A stretch of DNA of 64,000 bases from NCBI RefSeq assembly GCF_000739715.2, contig NZ_BBJC02000004.1:21131-85130 (forward strand), in the 5' to 3' direction. A model generated the notes under the pieces. It did no database searches. It saw only the letters and a program-made list of their open reading frames with translations, and was not told the DNA's origin. This stretch comes from Falsirhodobacter sp. alg1 (lineage in GTDB: Bacteria; Pseudomonadota; Alphaproteobacteria; Rhodobacterales; Rhodobacteraceae). Below are positions 9,087-17,875 of this stretch, one piece after another (position 1 is the first letter of the stretch; every line of letters begins with the position of its first letter). Position numbers and translations under genes: made by a program.

Positions 9087-9995
9087 ATGACCCGCGCCGG
9101 TTTCGTCGCCCTGATCGGAGAGCCGAATGCAGGCAAATCCACCCTTTTGAACCGCATGGTCGGGGCAAAGGTGTCCATCGTCACCCATAAGGTGCAAACC
9201 ACCCGCGCGCGTATCCGCGGCGTGGCGATGGAAGGTGAATCGCAGATCGTGTTCGTGGACACGCCCGGCCTGTTTCGCCCGCGTCGCCGGCTGGATCGTG
9301 CGATGGTGGCGGCTGCATGGGGTGGTGCCGCCGATGCCGATCTGATCGTTCTGCTGATCGAGGCGCATCGCGGTCTGACGGATGGGACGGCTGCAATCAT
9401 CGACTCGCTCAAGGATCGGGTTCCGCAGGGTGTTCGGGTGGCGCTGGCAATCAACAAGATCGACCGGGTCAAGGCCGAGGTTCTGCTGGCGCTGACCCAG
9501 AAGATGAACGAAGCGTTCCCCTTCATGGAAACCTTCATGATCTCGGCTGAAAAAGGCCATGGCGTGGACCGCTTGAAAAAGTGGCTCGCAGGCGAAATGC
9601 CCGAAGGAACATGGTTCTACCCTGAGGACCAGATTGCCGATCTGCCCATGCGGGTCATTGCCGCCGAGATCACCCGTGAAAAACTGACGCTTCGTCTGCA
9701 CGAGGAGCTGCCCTACCAGCTGACCGTCGAGACGGAAAAATGGGAGGATCGCCCCGATGGCTCCACCCGTATCGATCAGATCGTCTATGTTGCGCGCGAT
9801 GGTCACAAGGGGATCGTTCTGGGCAACAAGGGCGAGACGATCAAATCCGTCGGGCAGGCGGCCCGCATCGATATCACCGAATTTCTGGGCCGCCCCGCGC
9901 ACCTGTTCCTTCAGGTGAAGGTACGCCCGAACTGGCTGGAAGAGCCGGAGCGCTATACCGAGATGGGCCTTGATTTCAAGGACGGCAACGCTTGA
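9087..9995 (+). CDS. era: GTPase Era
   Basis: Essential GTPase that binds the 3' end of 16S rRNA during 30S maturation. In 302 residues: G1 motif GEPNAGKST (11-19), G3 DTPG (58-61), G4 NKID, and a C-terminal KH RNA-binding domain with the VLGNKGETIKSVGQAAR loop. The ATG at 9087 is chosen because the residues after it match family N-termini; the frame is open further upstream but that part overlaps rnc. The stop overlaps the next gene's TTG start. Confidence 0.96.
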   Translation: MTRAGFVALIGEPNAGKSTLLNRMVGAKVSIVTHKVQTTRARIRGVAMEGESQIVFVDTPGLFRPRRRLDRAMVAAAWGGAADADLIVLLIEAHRGLTDGTAAIIDSLKDRVPQGVRVALAINKIDRVKAEVLLALTQKMNEAFPFMETFMISAEKGHGVDRLKKWLAGEMPEGTWFYPEDQIADLPMRVIAAEITREKLTLRLHEELPYQLTVETEKWEDRPDGSTRIDQIVYVARDGHKGIVLGNKGETIKSVGQAARIDITEFLGRPAHLFLQVKVRPNWLEEPERYTEMGLDFKDGNA

Positions 9996-10327
9996 GCAGA
10001 CTGACCGCGGACTTCTGGGTCCGCGCCTATCTGACACGGTTGCGGCTGGCGGACATTCCCGCCTTTATCACGGCCAAGGGCGATCCGACGGCGGGGGCAG
10101 TGCTGGTAAAGCTTGCTACGCTGGACGGATCTGCCCGTGCGTACCACCGCAGTTTCGATCTTATGACAGGTGCGCGCGCATGGGTTCTGCTAGTCGAAGG
10201 GCCGGAGCCGGAGGTAGATGCGACAATTGCCCGCCAGCGCGGTTTCGATCCCGACCTATGGGTCGTCGAAATAGAGGACCGCAAAGGGCGAACCTTACTG
10301 GACGAACCCGGACTTTCAGATAGCTAA
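9992..10327 (+). CDS. DUF1491 family protein
   Basis: A 111-residue soluble protein resembling the DUF1491 family, which is common in alphaproteobacteria and functionally uncharacterised. Visible features are an N-terminal RLTADFWVRAYLTRL segment, GDPTAGAVLVKL, and a C-terminal block FDPDLWVVEIEDRKGRTLL. It starts with TTG at 9992 inside the era stop region and precedes recO by a few bases, so it is very likely cotranscribed with era and recO. No catalytic residues can be named. Confidence 0.8.
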   Translation: MSRLTADFWVRAYLTRLRLADIPAFITAKGDPTAGAVLVKLATLDGSARAYHRSFDLMTGARAWVLLVEGPEPEVDATIARQRGFDPDLWVVEIEDRKGRTLLDEPGLSDS

Positions 10328-10333
10328 TAGGCT

Positions 10334-11092
10334 ATGGAATGGCGGGACGAAGGCGCGCTTTTGTCCGTGCGGCGGCACGGCGAAACAGCCGCGATCATCG
10401 AAGTGTTCACGGCGGCGCACGGCCGCCATGCGGGGCTGGTCCATGGGGGCGCCTCTCGGAAAATGGCGGCCACACTGCAGCCGGGGCATCAGGTGGATGT
10501 GACATGGCGCGCCCGGCTGGATGACCAGCTGGGTACCTTTGCGGTGGAGCCGATCCGCCCGCGCATGGTTCTGGATGACCGGCTGGGGCTGGCGGGTCTG
10601 AATGCCGTGTGTGCCATGATCCGTGTGGCCCTGCCGGAGCGTGAAGCCTATCCAGCCCTTTGGCATCTGTCGATGCAGGTGCTGGACACATTGGGGGCCG
10701 CGGACTGGGCGACGCGCTATCTGCGGTGGGAAATGTCCCTGCTGGAGGAAACGGGGTTCGGCCTTGATCTTACCCGCTGCGCTGTAACCGGATCACGTGA
10801 TGATCTGGTCTATGTTTCCCCCCGCACGGGGCGTGCCGTGTCTCGCGGCGGGGCTGGGGTCTGGGCGGACAGGCTGCTGCCCCTGCCGCCCGCCTTGTTG
10901 GGGCAGGGACCGGCAACGCAGGGCGAACTCCATGACGGTTTTCGCATGACCGCATATTTTCTGGAGCGTGAATTGGCAGCCCACGGGGGGCGTGCCCTGC
11001 CCGAGGCGCGGGCCCGCCTGATCGACCTGCTGACACGGCTTGCATCGCCACAGGCAAAGGCAGATGAAAGCGTGAATCGCGCGGGGGATTGA
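10334..11092 (+). CDS. recO: DNA repair protein RecO
   Basis: Mediator of RecF-pathway recombination that helps load RecA on SSB-coated DNA. The 252-residue protein shows an N-terminal OB-fold region ([36 protein letters not shown]) and a helical C-terminal region ([17 protein letters not shown]) with CAVTG, a reduced form of the zinc-site region of other RecO proteins. Its stop abuts the start of the TauE-like gene. The era-DUF1491-recO order is consistent with one operon. Confidence 0.93.
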   Translation: MEWRDEGALLSVRRHGETAAIIEVFTAAHGRHAGLVHGGASRKMAATLQPGHQVDVTWRARLDDQLGTFAVEPIRPRMVLDDRLGLAGLNAVCAMIRVALPEREAYPALWHLSMQVLDTLGAADWATRYLRWEMSLLEETGFGLDLTRCAVTGSRDDLVYVSPRTGRAVSRGGAGVWADRLLPLPPALLGQGPATQGELHDGFRMTAYFLERELAAHGGRALPEARARLIDLLTRLASPQAKADESVNRAGD

Positions 11093-11857
11093 ATGGATCA
11101 GGTGTTCGGGTTGCCGGCAGGGGTATTCTGGCTGGCCATGGGAATCACGTTGTTTTCGGGAATCGTGAAGGGGGCCATCGGGTTTGCGATGCCGCTGATC
11201 ATGATCTCCTTCTTTTCTACATTCCTGCCGCCGGAATATGCGCTGGCGGGCCTGATCCTGCCTACGTTGACCACGAACCTGCATCAGACATTTCGGGACG
11301 GCTTTGCCCCGGCCCGAGAGGCGGCATGGGAAGTGCGGCGGTTCATTTTGGTCACAATCATTTTCATCTGCGTGTCCGCTCCCTTTGCCCAATATATCCC
11401 GCACGTCGGATTTCTGCTTCTGCTGGGAATACCGATCACGCTTTATGCCGGCCTGCAGCTCATGGGGGTTCCGCTGGCGTTGAAGCTGCACCACCAGCGC
11501 CGTGCGGAATGGATATTGGGCACACTGGCCGGCTTGTACGGCGGAATCTCGGGTATCTGGGGGCCGCCGCTGCTGGTGTACCTGCTGTCCTCGGATATTC
11601 CGAAGGCACAGAACGTGCGGATCCAGGGGGTGGTTTTCCTGATCGGCTCGGTTGCGCTGCTGACGGCCCATCTGACAACAGGGCTGCTGACGGGGGATCG
11701 ATTGATGTTCTCGGCATTTTTGATCGTGCCGGCCTTTGTTGGGATGCTGCTGGGGTTCCAGGTCTATCACCGGTTGGATCAGGCACGTTTCCGGTGGTGG
11801 ACACAGCTGCTGCTGGTCGTGACCGGGGCCAATCTGGTTCGGCAGGCATTCATGTGA
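11093..11857 (+). CDS. TauE/SafE-family sulfite/organosulfonate exporter-like permease
   Basis: A 254-residue polytopic membrane protein with about eight hydrophobic segments and the two-fold repeated glycine-rich signature of the family (SGIVKGAIGFAMPLIMISFF near the start; GTLAGLYGGISGIWGPPLLV in the second half). Family members export sulfite, sulfonates or related anions; the substrate here cannot be deduced. It begins directly after the recO stop. Its 3' end converges on pckA, with a weak GGGGCG/CGCCCC hairpin between (11867-11888). Confidence 0.87.
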   Translation: MDQVFGLPAGVFWLAMGITLFSGIVKGAIGFAMPLIMISFFSTFLPPEYALAGLILPTLTTNLHQTFRDGFAPAREAAWEVRRFILVTIIFICVSAPFAQYIPHVGFLLLLGIPITLYAGLQLMGVPLALKLHHQRRAEWILGTLAGLYGGISGIWGPPLLVYLLSSDIPKAQNVRIQGVVFLIGSVALLTAHLTTGLLTGDRLMFSAFLIVPAFVGMLLGFQVYHRLDQARFRWWTQLLLVVTGANLVRQAFM

Positions 11858-11897
11858 AATCAGGTGGGGGCGACCCTGCGACCGCCCCTGTGTCTGT

Positions 11898-13496
11898 TCA
11901 GCCCAAGGCGGCGGCCTTCACGTCGGCATCGATGTAGGGCACATACTGGGCGAAATTCTCAGCAAACATGCCAACCAGCTTTTGCGCCTGCGCGTCATAT
12001 GCAGCCGTATCGGCCCATGTCCGGCGCGGGTCCAGCAGGGCGGTGTCCACATCGGGCGCATCGATCGGTACTTCGAATCCGAAATTCGGATCCTTGCGGA
12101 ATTTGCCCTTGTCCAGCGTGCCGTCCAGTGCTGCCGTCAGCAGGGCGCGTGTCGCCTTAAGGGGCATCCGTTTGCCGGTGCCATAGGCGCCGCCGGTCCA
12201 CCCGGTATTGACCAACCAGCAGGAGGCGCCGTGCTGGGCGATCTTTTCCTGCAGCAATTTGCCATAGACCTCGGGGCGGCGGGGCATGAACGGCGCGCCG
12301 AAGCAGGTGGAGAATGTGGGCATGGGTTCGGTCACGCCCCGTTCGGTGCCGGCCACCTTTGAGGTGAAGCCGGACAAAAAGTGGTACATGGCCTGCGCCG
12401 GTGTCAGGCGCGAAATGGGGGGCAGCACGCCATAGGCATCACATGTCAGCATGATGATGTTCTTCGGATGGCTGCCAAGCCCGGTCGCAGATGCGTTGGA
12501 GATGTACTCCAACGGGTAGGCGCAGCGCATGTTGGCGGTCAGGCTGTCATCTTCGAAATCCAGTTCCAGCGTGTCCGGATCGTATACCATGTTCTCGATG
12601 ACCGTGGCGAACTTGCGGGTCGTGGCATATATCTCGGGCTCCGCCGCAGGGGAAAGCGAGATGGTTTTCGCATAGCAGCCGCCTTCGAAATTGAAGGTAC
12701 CTTCATCGGACCAGCCATGTTCGTCATCCCCGATCAGGGTGCGGGCCGGATCCGCCGAGAGTGTGGTTTTTCCGGTGCCGGAGAGTCCGAAGAACACCGC
12801 GGTGTCGTCCGGATTGTCTTTGGCATGATTGGCCGAACAGTGCATCGGCATCACGCCCTTTTCGGGCAGCATGTAGTTCAGCAGCGAGAATACGGATTTC
12901 TTGTTTTCACCCGCGTATTCGGTATTGCCGATCAGGATCAGCCTGCGTTCGAAGTTCAGGGCGATAACCGTATCGGAAGCACAGCCGTGCCGTGCGGGGT
13001 CCGCCTTGAACGTCGGGCAGTTGATGATCGTAAATTCGGGGGTGTAGCTGTCCAGTTCGGCACGCTCGGGCCGGCGCAGCAGATGACGGATGAACAGCCC
13101 GTGCCATGCAAGTTCGGTCACGACGCGCACATCCAGACGGTGCGTGGCATCGGCCCCGGCATAGAGATCCTGAACGAAGTAGTCCTTGCCCTTCATGTGG
13201 GCCAGCATGTCGTCATACAGACGGTCGAAGGCATCGGGGGACATTTCGGCATTGTTTTCCCACCAGACATGCTCGGCAACGCCTGCGGTGCGAACGACAT
13301 GTTTATCCTTGGGGGAGCGGCCCGTGAATTTTCCGGTCGATACCAGGAATGTGCCGCCGATGCCGATCTTTCCCTCGCCGCGCGATACGGCCGCTTCCAT
13401 AAGCGCCGGTTCGATCAGGTTGTAATAAACCGAACCCAGTCCGGTGATGCCCTGATCGTCCAGCGTCTGTGCCGGATTCACTCGTCCGATGGTCAT
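11898..13496 (-). CDS. pckA: Phosphoenolpyruvate carboxykinase (ATP)
   Basis: Gluconeogenic enzyme converting oxaloacetate and ATP to PEP, CO2 and ADP. With the start at [10 protein letters not shown] it has 532 residues, the normal length; a longer frame reaches 13532 but adds non-family residues. The kinase loop [14 protein letters not shown] lies around residue 238, with the metal-site [18 protein letters not shown] region, [13 protein letters not shown] and [14 protein letters not shown] also present. It is divergent from chvI, an arrangement seen in other alphaproteobacteria where chvI/chvG is linked to pckA. Confidence 0.97.
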   Translation of the reverse strand: MTIGRVNPAQTLDDQGITGLGSVYYNLIEPALMEAAVSRGEGKIGIGGTFLVSTGKFTGRSPKDKHVVRTAGVAEHVWWENNAEMSPDAFDRLYDDMLAHMKGKDYFVQDLYAGADATHRLDVRVVTELAWHGLFIRHLLRRPERAELDSYTPEFTIINCPTFKADPARHGCASDTVIALNFERRLILIGNTEYAGENKKSVFSLLNYMLPEKGVMPMHCSANHAKDNPDDTAVFFGLSGTGKTTLSADPARTLIGDDEHGWSDEGTFNFEGGCYAKTISLSPAAEPEIYATTRKFATVIENMVYDPDTLELDFEDDSLTANMRCAYPLEYISNASATGLGSHPKNIIMLTCDAYGVLPPISRLTPAQAMYHFLSGFTSKVAGTERGVTEPMPTFSTCFGAPFMPRRPEVYGKLLQEKIAQHGASCWLVNTGWTGGAYGTGKRMPLKATRALLTAALDGTLDKGKFRKDPNFGFEVPIDAPDVDTALLDPRRTWADTAAYDAQAQKLVGMFAENFAQYVPYIDADVKAAALG

Positions 13497-13820
13497 TTGC
13501 AAGCTCCCGATGTCGTCGTGGCGACATTTCATAACCCGATTTCGACAGCCCTATGCGGGGCGTCGGTCACGCGGCACGCCGTGCGTGACAATTCGAGATA
13601 TATCATGTTGGGGTTTGAAAAGAATAGCGGTAAATCAGTACGTTAGCGCAATCATCCGTGGTTTGGCCCGGCGGTCCCGTGGTATTGCACAGCCATAAGG
13701 GCGCATTTTACCGCTAACGGTTTCCCGCGCGCCATCCGAGATTTGGAGTTGTAAGTGATTCTGGGGGATGGGAGAAGGAGGCGACCCCGGAATTGTCGCG
13801 GACGTGAAAGATTGCAGCCG
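13497..13820. promoter_or_regulatory. Divergent pckA/chvI control region with three TTA-CG-TAA-like sites
   Basis: This 324-base gene-free stretch separates divergent pckA and chvI. It holds three related near-palindromes: ATAGCGGTAA (13624-13633), TTAGCGCAA (13643-13651) and TTACCGCTAA (13708-13717). The first and third form a 10-base inverted repeat (TAGCGGTAAA/TTTACCGCTA). Such sites resemble operators of LacI-family carbon regulators of the PckR/CceR kind known to control pckA in alphaproteobacteria; the link is inferred. An AGGAG sits at 13776-13780, about 40 bases before chvI. Confidence 0.45.
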
Positions 13821-14516
13821 ATGTCGCGTATCGCCCTTGTGGATGATGACCGTAATATTCTTACATCAATCGGGATGACCCTTGAGGCAGAGGGCTTCGA
13901 GGTTGATGCGCATAGCGATGGCCCCAGTGCTTTGGCGGCCTTTTCCAAACGCATGCCCGATCTGGCGGTTCTGGATATCAAGATGCCCCGGATGGACGGT
14001 ATGGATGTCCTCCAGCGGTTGCGGCGTCATGCCGATATTCCCGTCATCTTCCTGACGTCCAAGGATGACGAGATCGACGAGATTCTGGGGCTGCGGATGG
14101 GGGCGGATGATTACATGCGCAAGCCGTTTTCACAGCGCCTGCTGGTGGAACGGATCCGCGTGCTGCTGCGGCGGCAGGTGATGCGCGATTTGCCCGAACT
14201 GCCCGACATGTCCCCGATTTTGGAACGGGGCGATCTGCTTATGGATCTGGCGCGACATTCGGTAATCTGGCGGGGGCAGGAGGTCGCGCTGACGGTGACG
14301 GAATTCCTGCTGCTGCAGACGCTGGCGCAGGCCCCGGGCATCGTGAAATCGCGTGATCAGCTGATGCGGGCGGCGTATCAGGATGACGGCCCTATGGATG
14401 ACCGCACCATCGACAGCCATATCAAGCGTCTTCGCAAGAAACTGCGTTTTGCCGATTCCGATTTTTCTGCGATCGAGACGCTCTATGGCATCGGCTATCG
14501 CTACAATGACGGGTAA
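13821..14516 (+). CDS. chvI: ChvI-type OmpR-family response regulator
   Basis: DNA-binding response regulator of the ChvG-ChvI (ExoS-ChvI) system, which in alphaproteobacteria responds to acid or envelope stress. It has 231 residues: a receiver domain with acidic pocket D8-D10 and phosphorylation site D52 in [11 protein letters not shown], and a C-terminal winged helix ending in [15 protein letters not shown] and [11 protein letters not shown]. The start at [10 protein letters not shown] is chosen over the upstream frame because it matches receiver-domain N-termini. The sensor gene overlaps its last 11 bases. Confidence 0.93.
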   Translation: MSRIALVDDDRNILTSIGMTLEAEGFEVDAHSDGPSALAAFSKRMPDLAVLDIKMPRMDGMDVLQRLRRHADIPVIFLTSKDDEIDEILGLRMGADDYMRKPFSQRLLVERIRVLLRRQVMRDLPELPDMSPILERGDLLMDLARHSVIWRGQEVALTVTEFLLLQTLAQAPGIVKSRDQLMRAAYQDDGPMDDRTIDSHIKRLRKKLRFADSDFSAIETLYGIGYRYNDG

Positions 14517-15866
14517 GGGGCGCCGTCGCGCTGCGTGGTGCGGAGGGTTGCTGACATCGCAGCTCGTCCGGCGGATTGTCGGGATCAACCTTCTGACGGT
14601 GGCGGTCATTCTCGTCGGCATGGTGGCCCTCAGCCCATCGCGTGAAATGATGGGCGATCTGCGGGATGATACCCTGCGGTTGCAGGTGCGTCTGGCAGCT
14701 CTTGCCTATGCCAATGACCCCATGCTCCGGGCGGTGCCGCCCAAGATGGGGCAGGAGATCATCGTGCGGAATGCCGCTGGCGAGGAGCTGGTGCATGTGT
14801 CGGGTGGAGAACCGGCCCTGCCGCCGAAATGGATGCGTCTGTTCGGCCCCCGAAAGGAAGATACGCGGGTGGTCGAGGCGCTGACCCCGACCGGAGAGCG
14901 GGTCATCCTGCGGGAAATGGACGGGATCATTCCCCCCGATGCGCCGCATGGTCTGCAGCACGGTATCATCGTGCCCCTTGCCGCCCTGCTGTTTTCTGCA
15001 GGGTTGAGCCTTGTCGTAGCTTCCCGCATCGCACGTCCTTTGCGGGATCTGACCGCGGCGGCCTGGGGGCGGGGGACCGGATCGCCATTCCGGACATGAG
15101 CAAGCGCGCCGACGAGATCGGCAGCCTGTCGGAAGCGATGCGCGGCATGGTGGATGCGCTTTATGACCGCATCGATGCGAACGAACGGTTCGCCGCCGAT
15201 GTGGCCCATGAAATCCGCAATCCGCTGGCATCGTTGCGATCGGCGGTGGAAACCCTACATGTTGCCCGCCCCGACCAGCGCGCAGCATTGATGAGCATCA
15301 TCGACCATGATGTGCGGCGTATGGACCGATTGGTGAGCGATATCGCCAATGCATCGCGGCTGGATGCGGAACTTGTGAAAGAGCAGGAGGCCCCTGTCGA
15401 TCTGACGCGGCTGGTTGGAAATCTGGTCATGCATTGCCAGCCCAAGGCCGAGGATCAGGGGGTCAAGCTGGTTGCCGACCTGCCAGAGGGGCCGGTGATG
15501 GTGGCAGGCCTGGAGGCGCGGCTTGCGCAGGTGGTACTGAACCTGATCGACAATGCGCTTTCATTTTCGGAAGCGGGCGGAACGGTGCGGATATGGGTTC
15601 TGCATCGCAACCACCGGGCATTGGTGGTTGTAGAGGATCAGGGGCCGGGAATTCCCGAAGAGGCGCTGCAACAGATATTCGAGCGGTTTTATTCGGAGCG
15701 CCCGTCGGGGGAGTTCGGAGACCATTCGGGCCTGGGCCTTTCGATTGCCAAGCAGATTGTCGATGCCCATCGCGGAGCGATCTGGGCAGAGAATATCCGC
15801 AACGGAAATGATCTGGGTCCGGCCAAAGGTGCGCGTTTTGTCGTTGGCCTGCCGGTGAACGCATGA
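14506..15866 (+). pseudogene. chvG: ChvG-type sensor histidine kinase, split by a frameshift
   Basis: Reading from ATG at 14506 gives a basic N-terminus, TM1 (about residues 24-42), a short periplasmic region of about 110 residues, TM2 (153-172) and the start of the HAMP linker (RIARPLRDLTAAA). That frame then runs to a stop at 15097-15099. The rest of HAMP (GDRIAIPDMSKRADEIGSL), the HisKA box FAADVAHEIRNPLASL, the N box NLIDNAL and the DQGPGIP/GLGLSIAK ATPase motifs continue in another frame to 15866. The break is at about 15064-15066 (GCC-TG-GGG) and fits loss of a number of bases equal to 1 mod 3; by comparison with usual HAMP linkers perhaps 10-13 are missing. It may be a true mutation, an assembly error, or two separately translated parts (ATG at 15096). 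Confidence 0.8.
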
Positions 15867-16270
15867 TCATGCACGCCTCTGCGGTGGCTGTGGACGGACG
15901 CGGCGTGCTGATTGTCGGGGCTTCGGGTAGCGGGAAATCAACCTTGGCGCTGGCCTTGATGGCACGGGGCGCGGTGCTGGTATCGGACGACCGGACCATG
16001 CTGCATGCCGCGGATGGATGCCTTCACGGCGCCGCCCCGCCTGCGCTCGCCGGCCTGATCGAGGCGCGGGGCATTGGTGTGCTGTATGCCGAACATGCCC
16101 CTGCAAAAATCGTGCTTATGGTCGATATGGCCGAAGAGGAGGTGGCGCGCCTGCCGCAGGCGGGTCACAGATCTGTGCTCGGTATTGCCTTGCCCCTTGT
16201 GTTGGGCGCAAAGCACGAGCACCTTGCAGATGCGATCCTGCAATATCTTAAAGGTGGACGACGATATTGA
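15863..16270 (+). CDS. hprK: HPr kinase/phosphorylase, short alphaproteobacterial form
   Basis: Phosphorylates HPr on a regulatory serine and reverses the reaction. The 135-residue protein corresponds to the C-terminal catalytic domain only, as is common in alphaproteobacteria. The Walker A motif GASGSGKST is at residues 19-27, followed by LVSDDRTML, the region of catalytic acidic residues. It overlaps the chvG stop (ATGA) and the rapZ TTG start. Its partner HPr, with the target serine S46, is encoded three genes downstream. Confidence 0.88.
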   Translation: MIMHASAVAVDGRGVLIVGASGSGKSTLALALMARGAVLVSDDRTMLHAADGCLHGAAPPALAGLIEARGIGVLYAEHAPAKIVLMVDMAEEEVARLPQAGHRSVLGIALPLVLGAKHEHLADAILQYLKGGRRY

Positions 16271-17172
16271 ACGCCTTGCCGCCGGCCCCTGACGGCCTTG
16301 GTCACAATCTGGTTCTGGTAACCGGCCCGTCGGGTGCCGGGCGATCCACTGCGGTGAACGCATTGGAGGATCTGGGATACGAGGTGATCGACAACCTGCC
16401 GCTGAGCCTTGTGCCGCGGTTGATCGAGGGGGCGCCCGTCGGACGGCTTGCCTTGGGGCTGGATATCCGCAACCGTGATTTCAACGCCACGGCGCTGATC
16501 GAGTTGATCGACCGGCTGACGCGCAATCCCGACGTATCGCTGGATGTGCTTTATGTGGATTGTTCCGCCGAGGAGTTGGCGCGTCGCTATAACCAGACCC
16601 GCCGCCGCCACCCTCTGGGTGAGGCCTTTGTCGAAGGGATCACGCGCGAGGTTGATCTGCTGTCCCCCGTTCGCGTGCGCGCCGACAATCTGATCGATAC
16701 GACCGAGATGACGCCGCATGATCTGAAGGCCGAGATCGCGCGCTGGTATTGCGGCGCCGACAACACGCGGATGTCTGTCTCGATCCAGTCGTTTTCCTAC
16801 AAAAGGGGTGTGCCGCGCGGCGTTGACATGATTTTTGATTGCCGCTTTCTGAACAACCCGCATTGGGTTCCTGCCCTGAGGGAGATGACTGGGTGCGATG
16901 CGCCGGTTGTGGATCACATCCGGCAGGACCCGAGGTTTGATCAATTCCTTGATAAGATACAGGATCTTGTGCTGTTCCTGTTGCCCGCGCAGCTGGATGA
17001 GGGGAAGGCGCATCTGACCATCGGGTTCGGCTGCACGGGGGGGCAGCACCGTTCCGTGGCCATGGTAGAAATCTTGTCCGGCCTCCTTGCGCAGCAAGGC
17101 TGGCCGGTGTCAAAACGGCATCGGGAACTGGAACGCAGGGCGACGCAAAAGCCCTTGGTACAAGCAGGATGA
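16267..17172 (+). CDS. rapZ: RapZ/YvcJ-family nucleotide-binding RNase adapter
   Basis: A 301-residue P-loop protein. RapZ in E. coli directs RNase E to the sRNA GlmZ; the role in alphaproteobacteria is less clear. Visible are the Walker A motif GPSGAGRST (20-28), [27 protein letters not shown] and the C-terminal signature [13 protein letters not shown]. The start is TTG at 16267, overlapping the hprK stop; no better ATG exists at the family N-terminus. It sits in a PTS-regulatory operon. Confidence 0.93.
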   Translation: MNALPPAPDGLGHNLVLVTGPSGAGRSTAVNALEDLGYEVIDNLPLSLVPRLIEGAPVGRLALGLDIRNRDFNATALIELIDRLTRNPDVSLDVLYVDCSAEELARRYNQTRRRHPLGEAFVEGITREVDLLSPVRVRADNLIDTTEMTPHDLKAEIARWYCGADNTRMSVSIQSFSYKRGVPRGVDMIFDCRFLNNPHWVPALREMTGCDAPVVDHIRQDPRFDQFLDKIQDLVLFLLPAQLDEGKAHLTIGFGCTGGQHRSVAMVEILSGLLAQQGWPVSKRHRELERRATQKPLVQAG

Positions 17173-17176
17173 ACGC

Positions 17177-17575
17177 GTGATCGGCATCGTGATCGTTGCA
17201 CATGGTGGATTGGCACGCGAGTACCTCTCGGCGGTGGAGCATGTTGTGGGCAAGCAGCTTGCAATGGCGGCCATCGCAATCGAGGACGAGCATGACCGTA
17301 GCCAGAAGCAGGCGGAGATTTGCGCCGCTGCCGAGGCCGTGGATGATGGTGGCGGTGTAGTGGTGGTAACGGATATGTTCGGGGGATCGCCTTCGAACCT
17401 GTCGTTGCCGGCCTGCATGGGGCGCAACCGGCGCATTGTTTACGGGGCGAACCTGCCCATGTTGATCAAGCTGACCAAATCGCGCGGGCTACCGGTGTCC
17501 GATGCCGTGTCGCTGGCGCTGGATGCAGGCCGCAAATACATCAATAGTCTTGATCTGGGTGACGTTTCTACATGA
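17177..17575 (+). CDS. PTS EIIA component, mannose type
   Basis: A 132-residue phosphocarrier of the EIIA-Man fold. The phosphoryl-accepting histidine is H9 in IVIVAHGGLAREYL; VVVVTDMFGGSPSNLS is the second family signature. The start is GTG at 17177, four bases after the rapZ stop. No sugar permease (EIIB, C or D) is present, and such orphan EIIA proteins in alphaproteobacteria are taken to act in regulation rather than transport. It overlaps ptsH by four bases. Confidence 0.92.
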   Translation: MIGIVIVAHGGLAREYLSAVEHVVGKQLAMAAIAIEDEHDRSQKQAEICAAAEAVDDGGGVVVVTDMFGGSPSNLSLPACMGRNRRIVYGANLPMLIKLTKSRGLPVSDAVSLALDAGRKYINSLDLGDVST

Positions 17576-17841
17576 GCCAGCGCACATTGGAAATTATCAA
17601 CGTCAAAGGGCTGCATGCCCGTGCGTCGGCAAAATTCGTGGAAGTGGTCGAGGAGTTCGATGCAGAAGCGACCGTCTCGAAGGACGGGATGGACGTGTCT
17701 GGCGATTCGATCATGGGGTTGCTGATGCTGGCTGCCGCGCGCGGCAGTGTCATCAAGATCTCTACCTCCGGGGCCGAAGCCGAAGAGCTTGCGGATGCGT
17801 TGCAGGATCTGGTTGCCAATTACTTCGGCGAAGGGGCGTAG
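17572..17841 (+). CDS. ptsH: Phosphocarrier protein HPr
   Basis: An 89-residue HPr. The histidine phosphorylated by Enzyme I is H15 in VKGLHARASAKF; the regulatory serine recognised by HPr kinase is S46 in SGDSIMGLLMLAA. Having both sites, together with hprK three genes upstream, supports a working dual-phosphorylation switch. Enzyme I (ptsP or ptsI) is not in the window. The gene ends the chvI-to-ptsH run and converges on etfA. Confidence 0.95.
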   Translation: MSQRTLEIINVKGLHARASAKFVEVVEEFDAEATVSKDGMDVSGDSIMGLLMLAAARGSVIKISTSGAEAEELADALQDLVANYFGEGA

Positions 17842-17848
17842 GCAACGA

Positions 17849-17866
17849 GGGCGGCCGGAGCCGCCC
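17849..17866. terminator. Terminator between convergent ptsH and etfA
   Basis: GGGCGGC (17849-17855) pairs with GCCGCCC (17860-17866) around a 4-base CGGA loop, in the 34 bases between two convergent stop codons. Confidence 0.65.
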
Positions 17867-17875
17867 CTGTCATCA

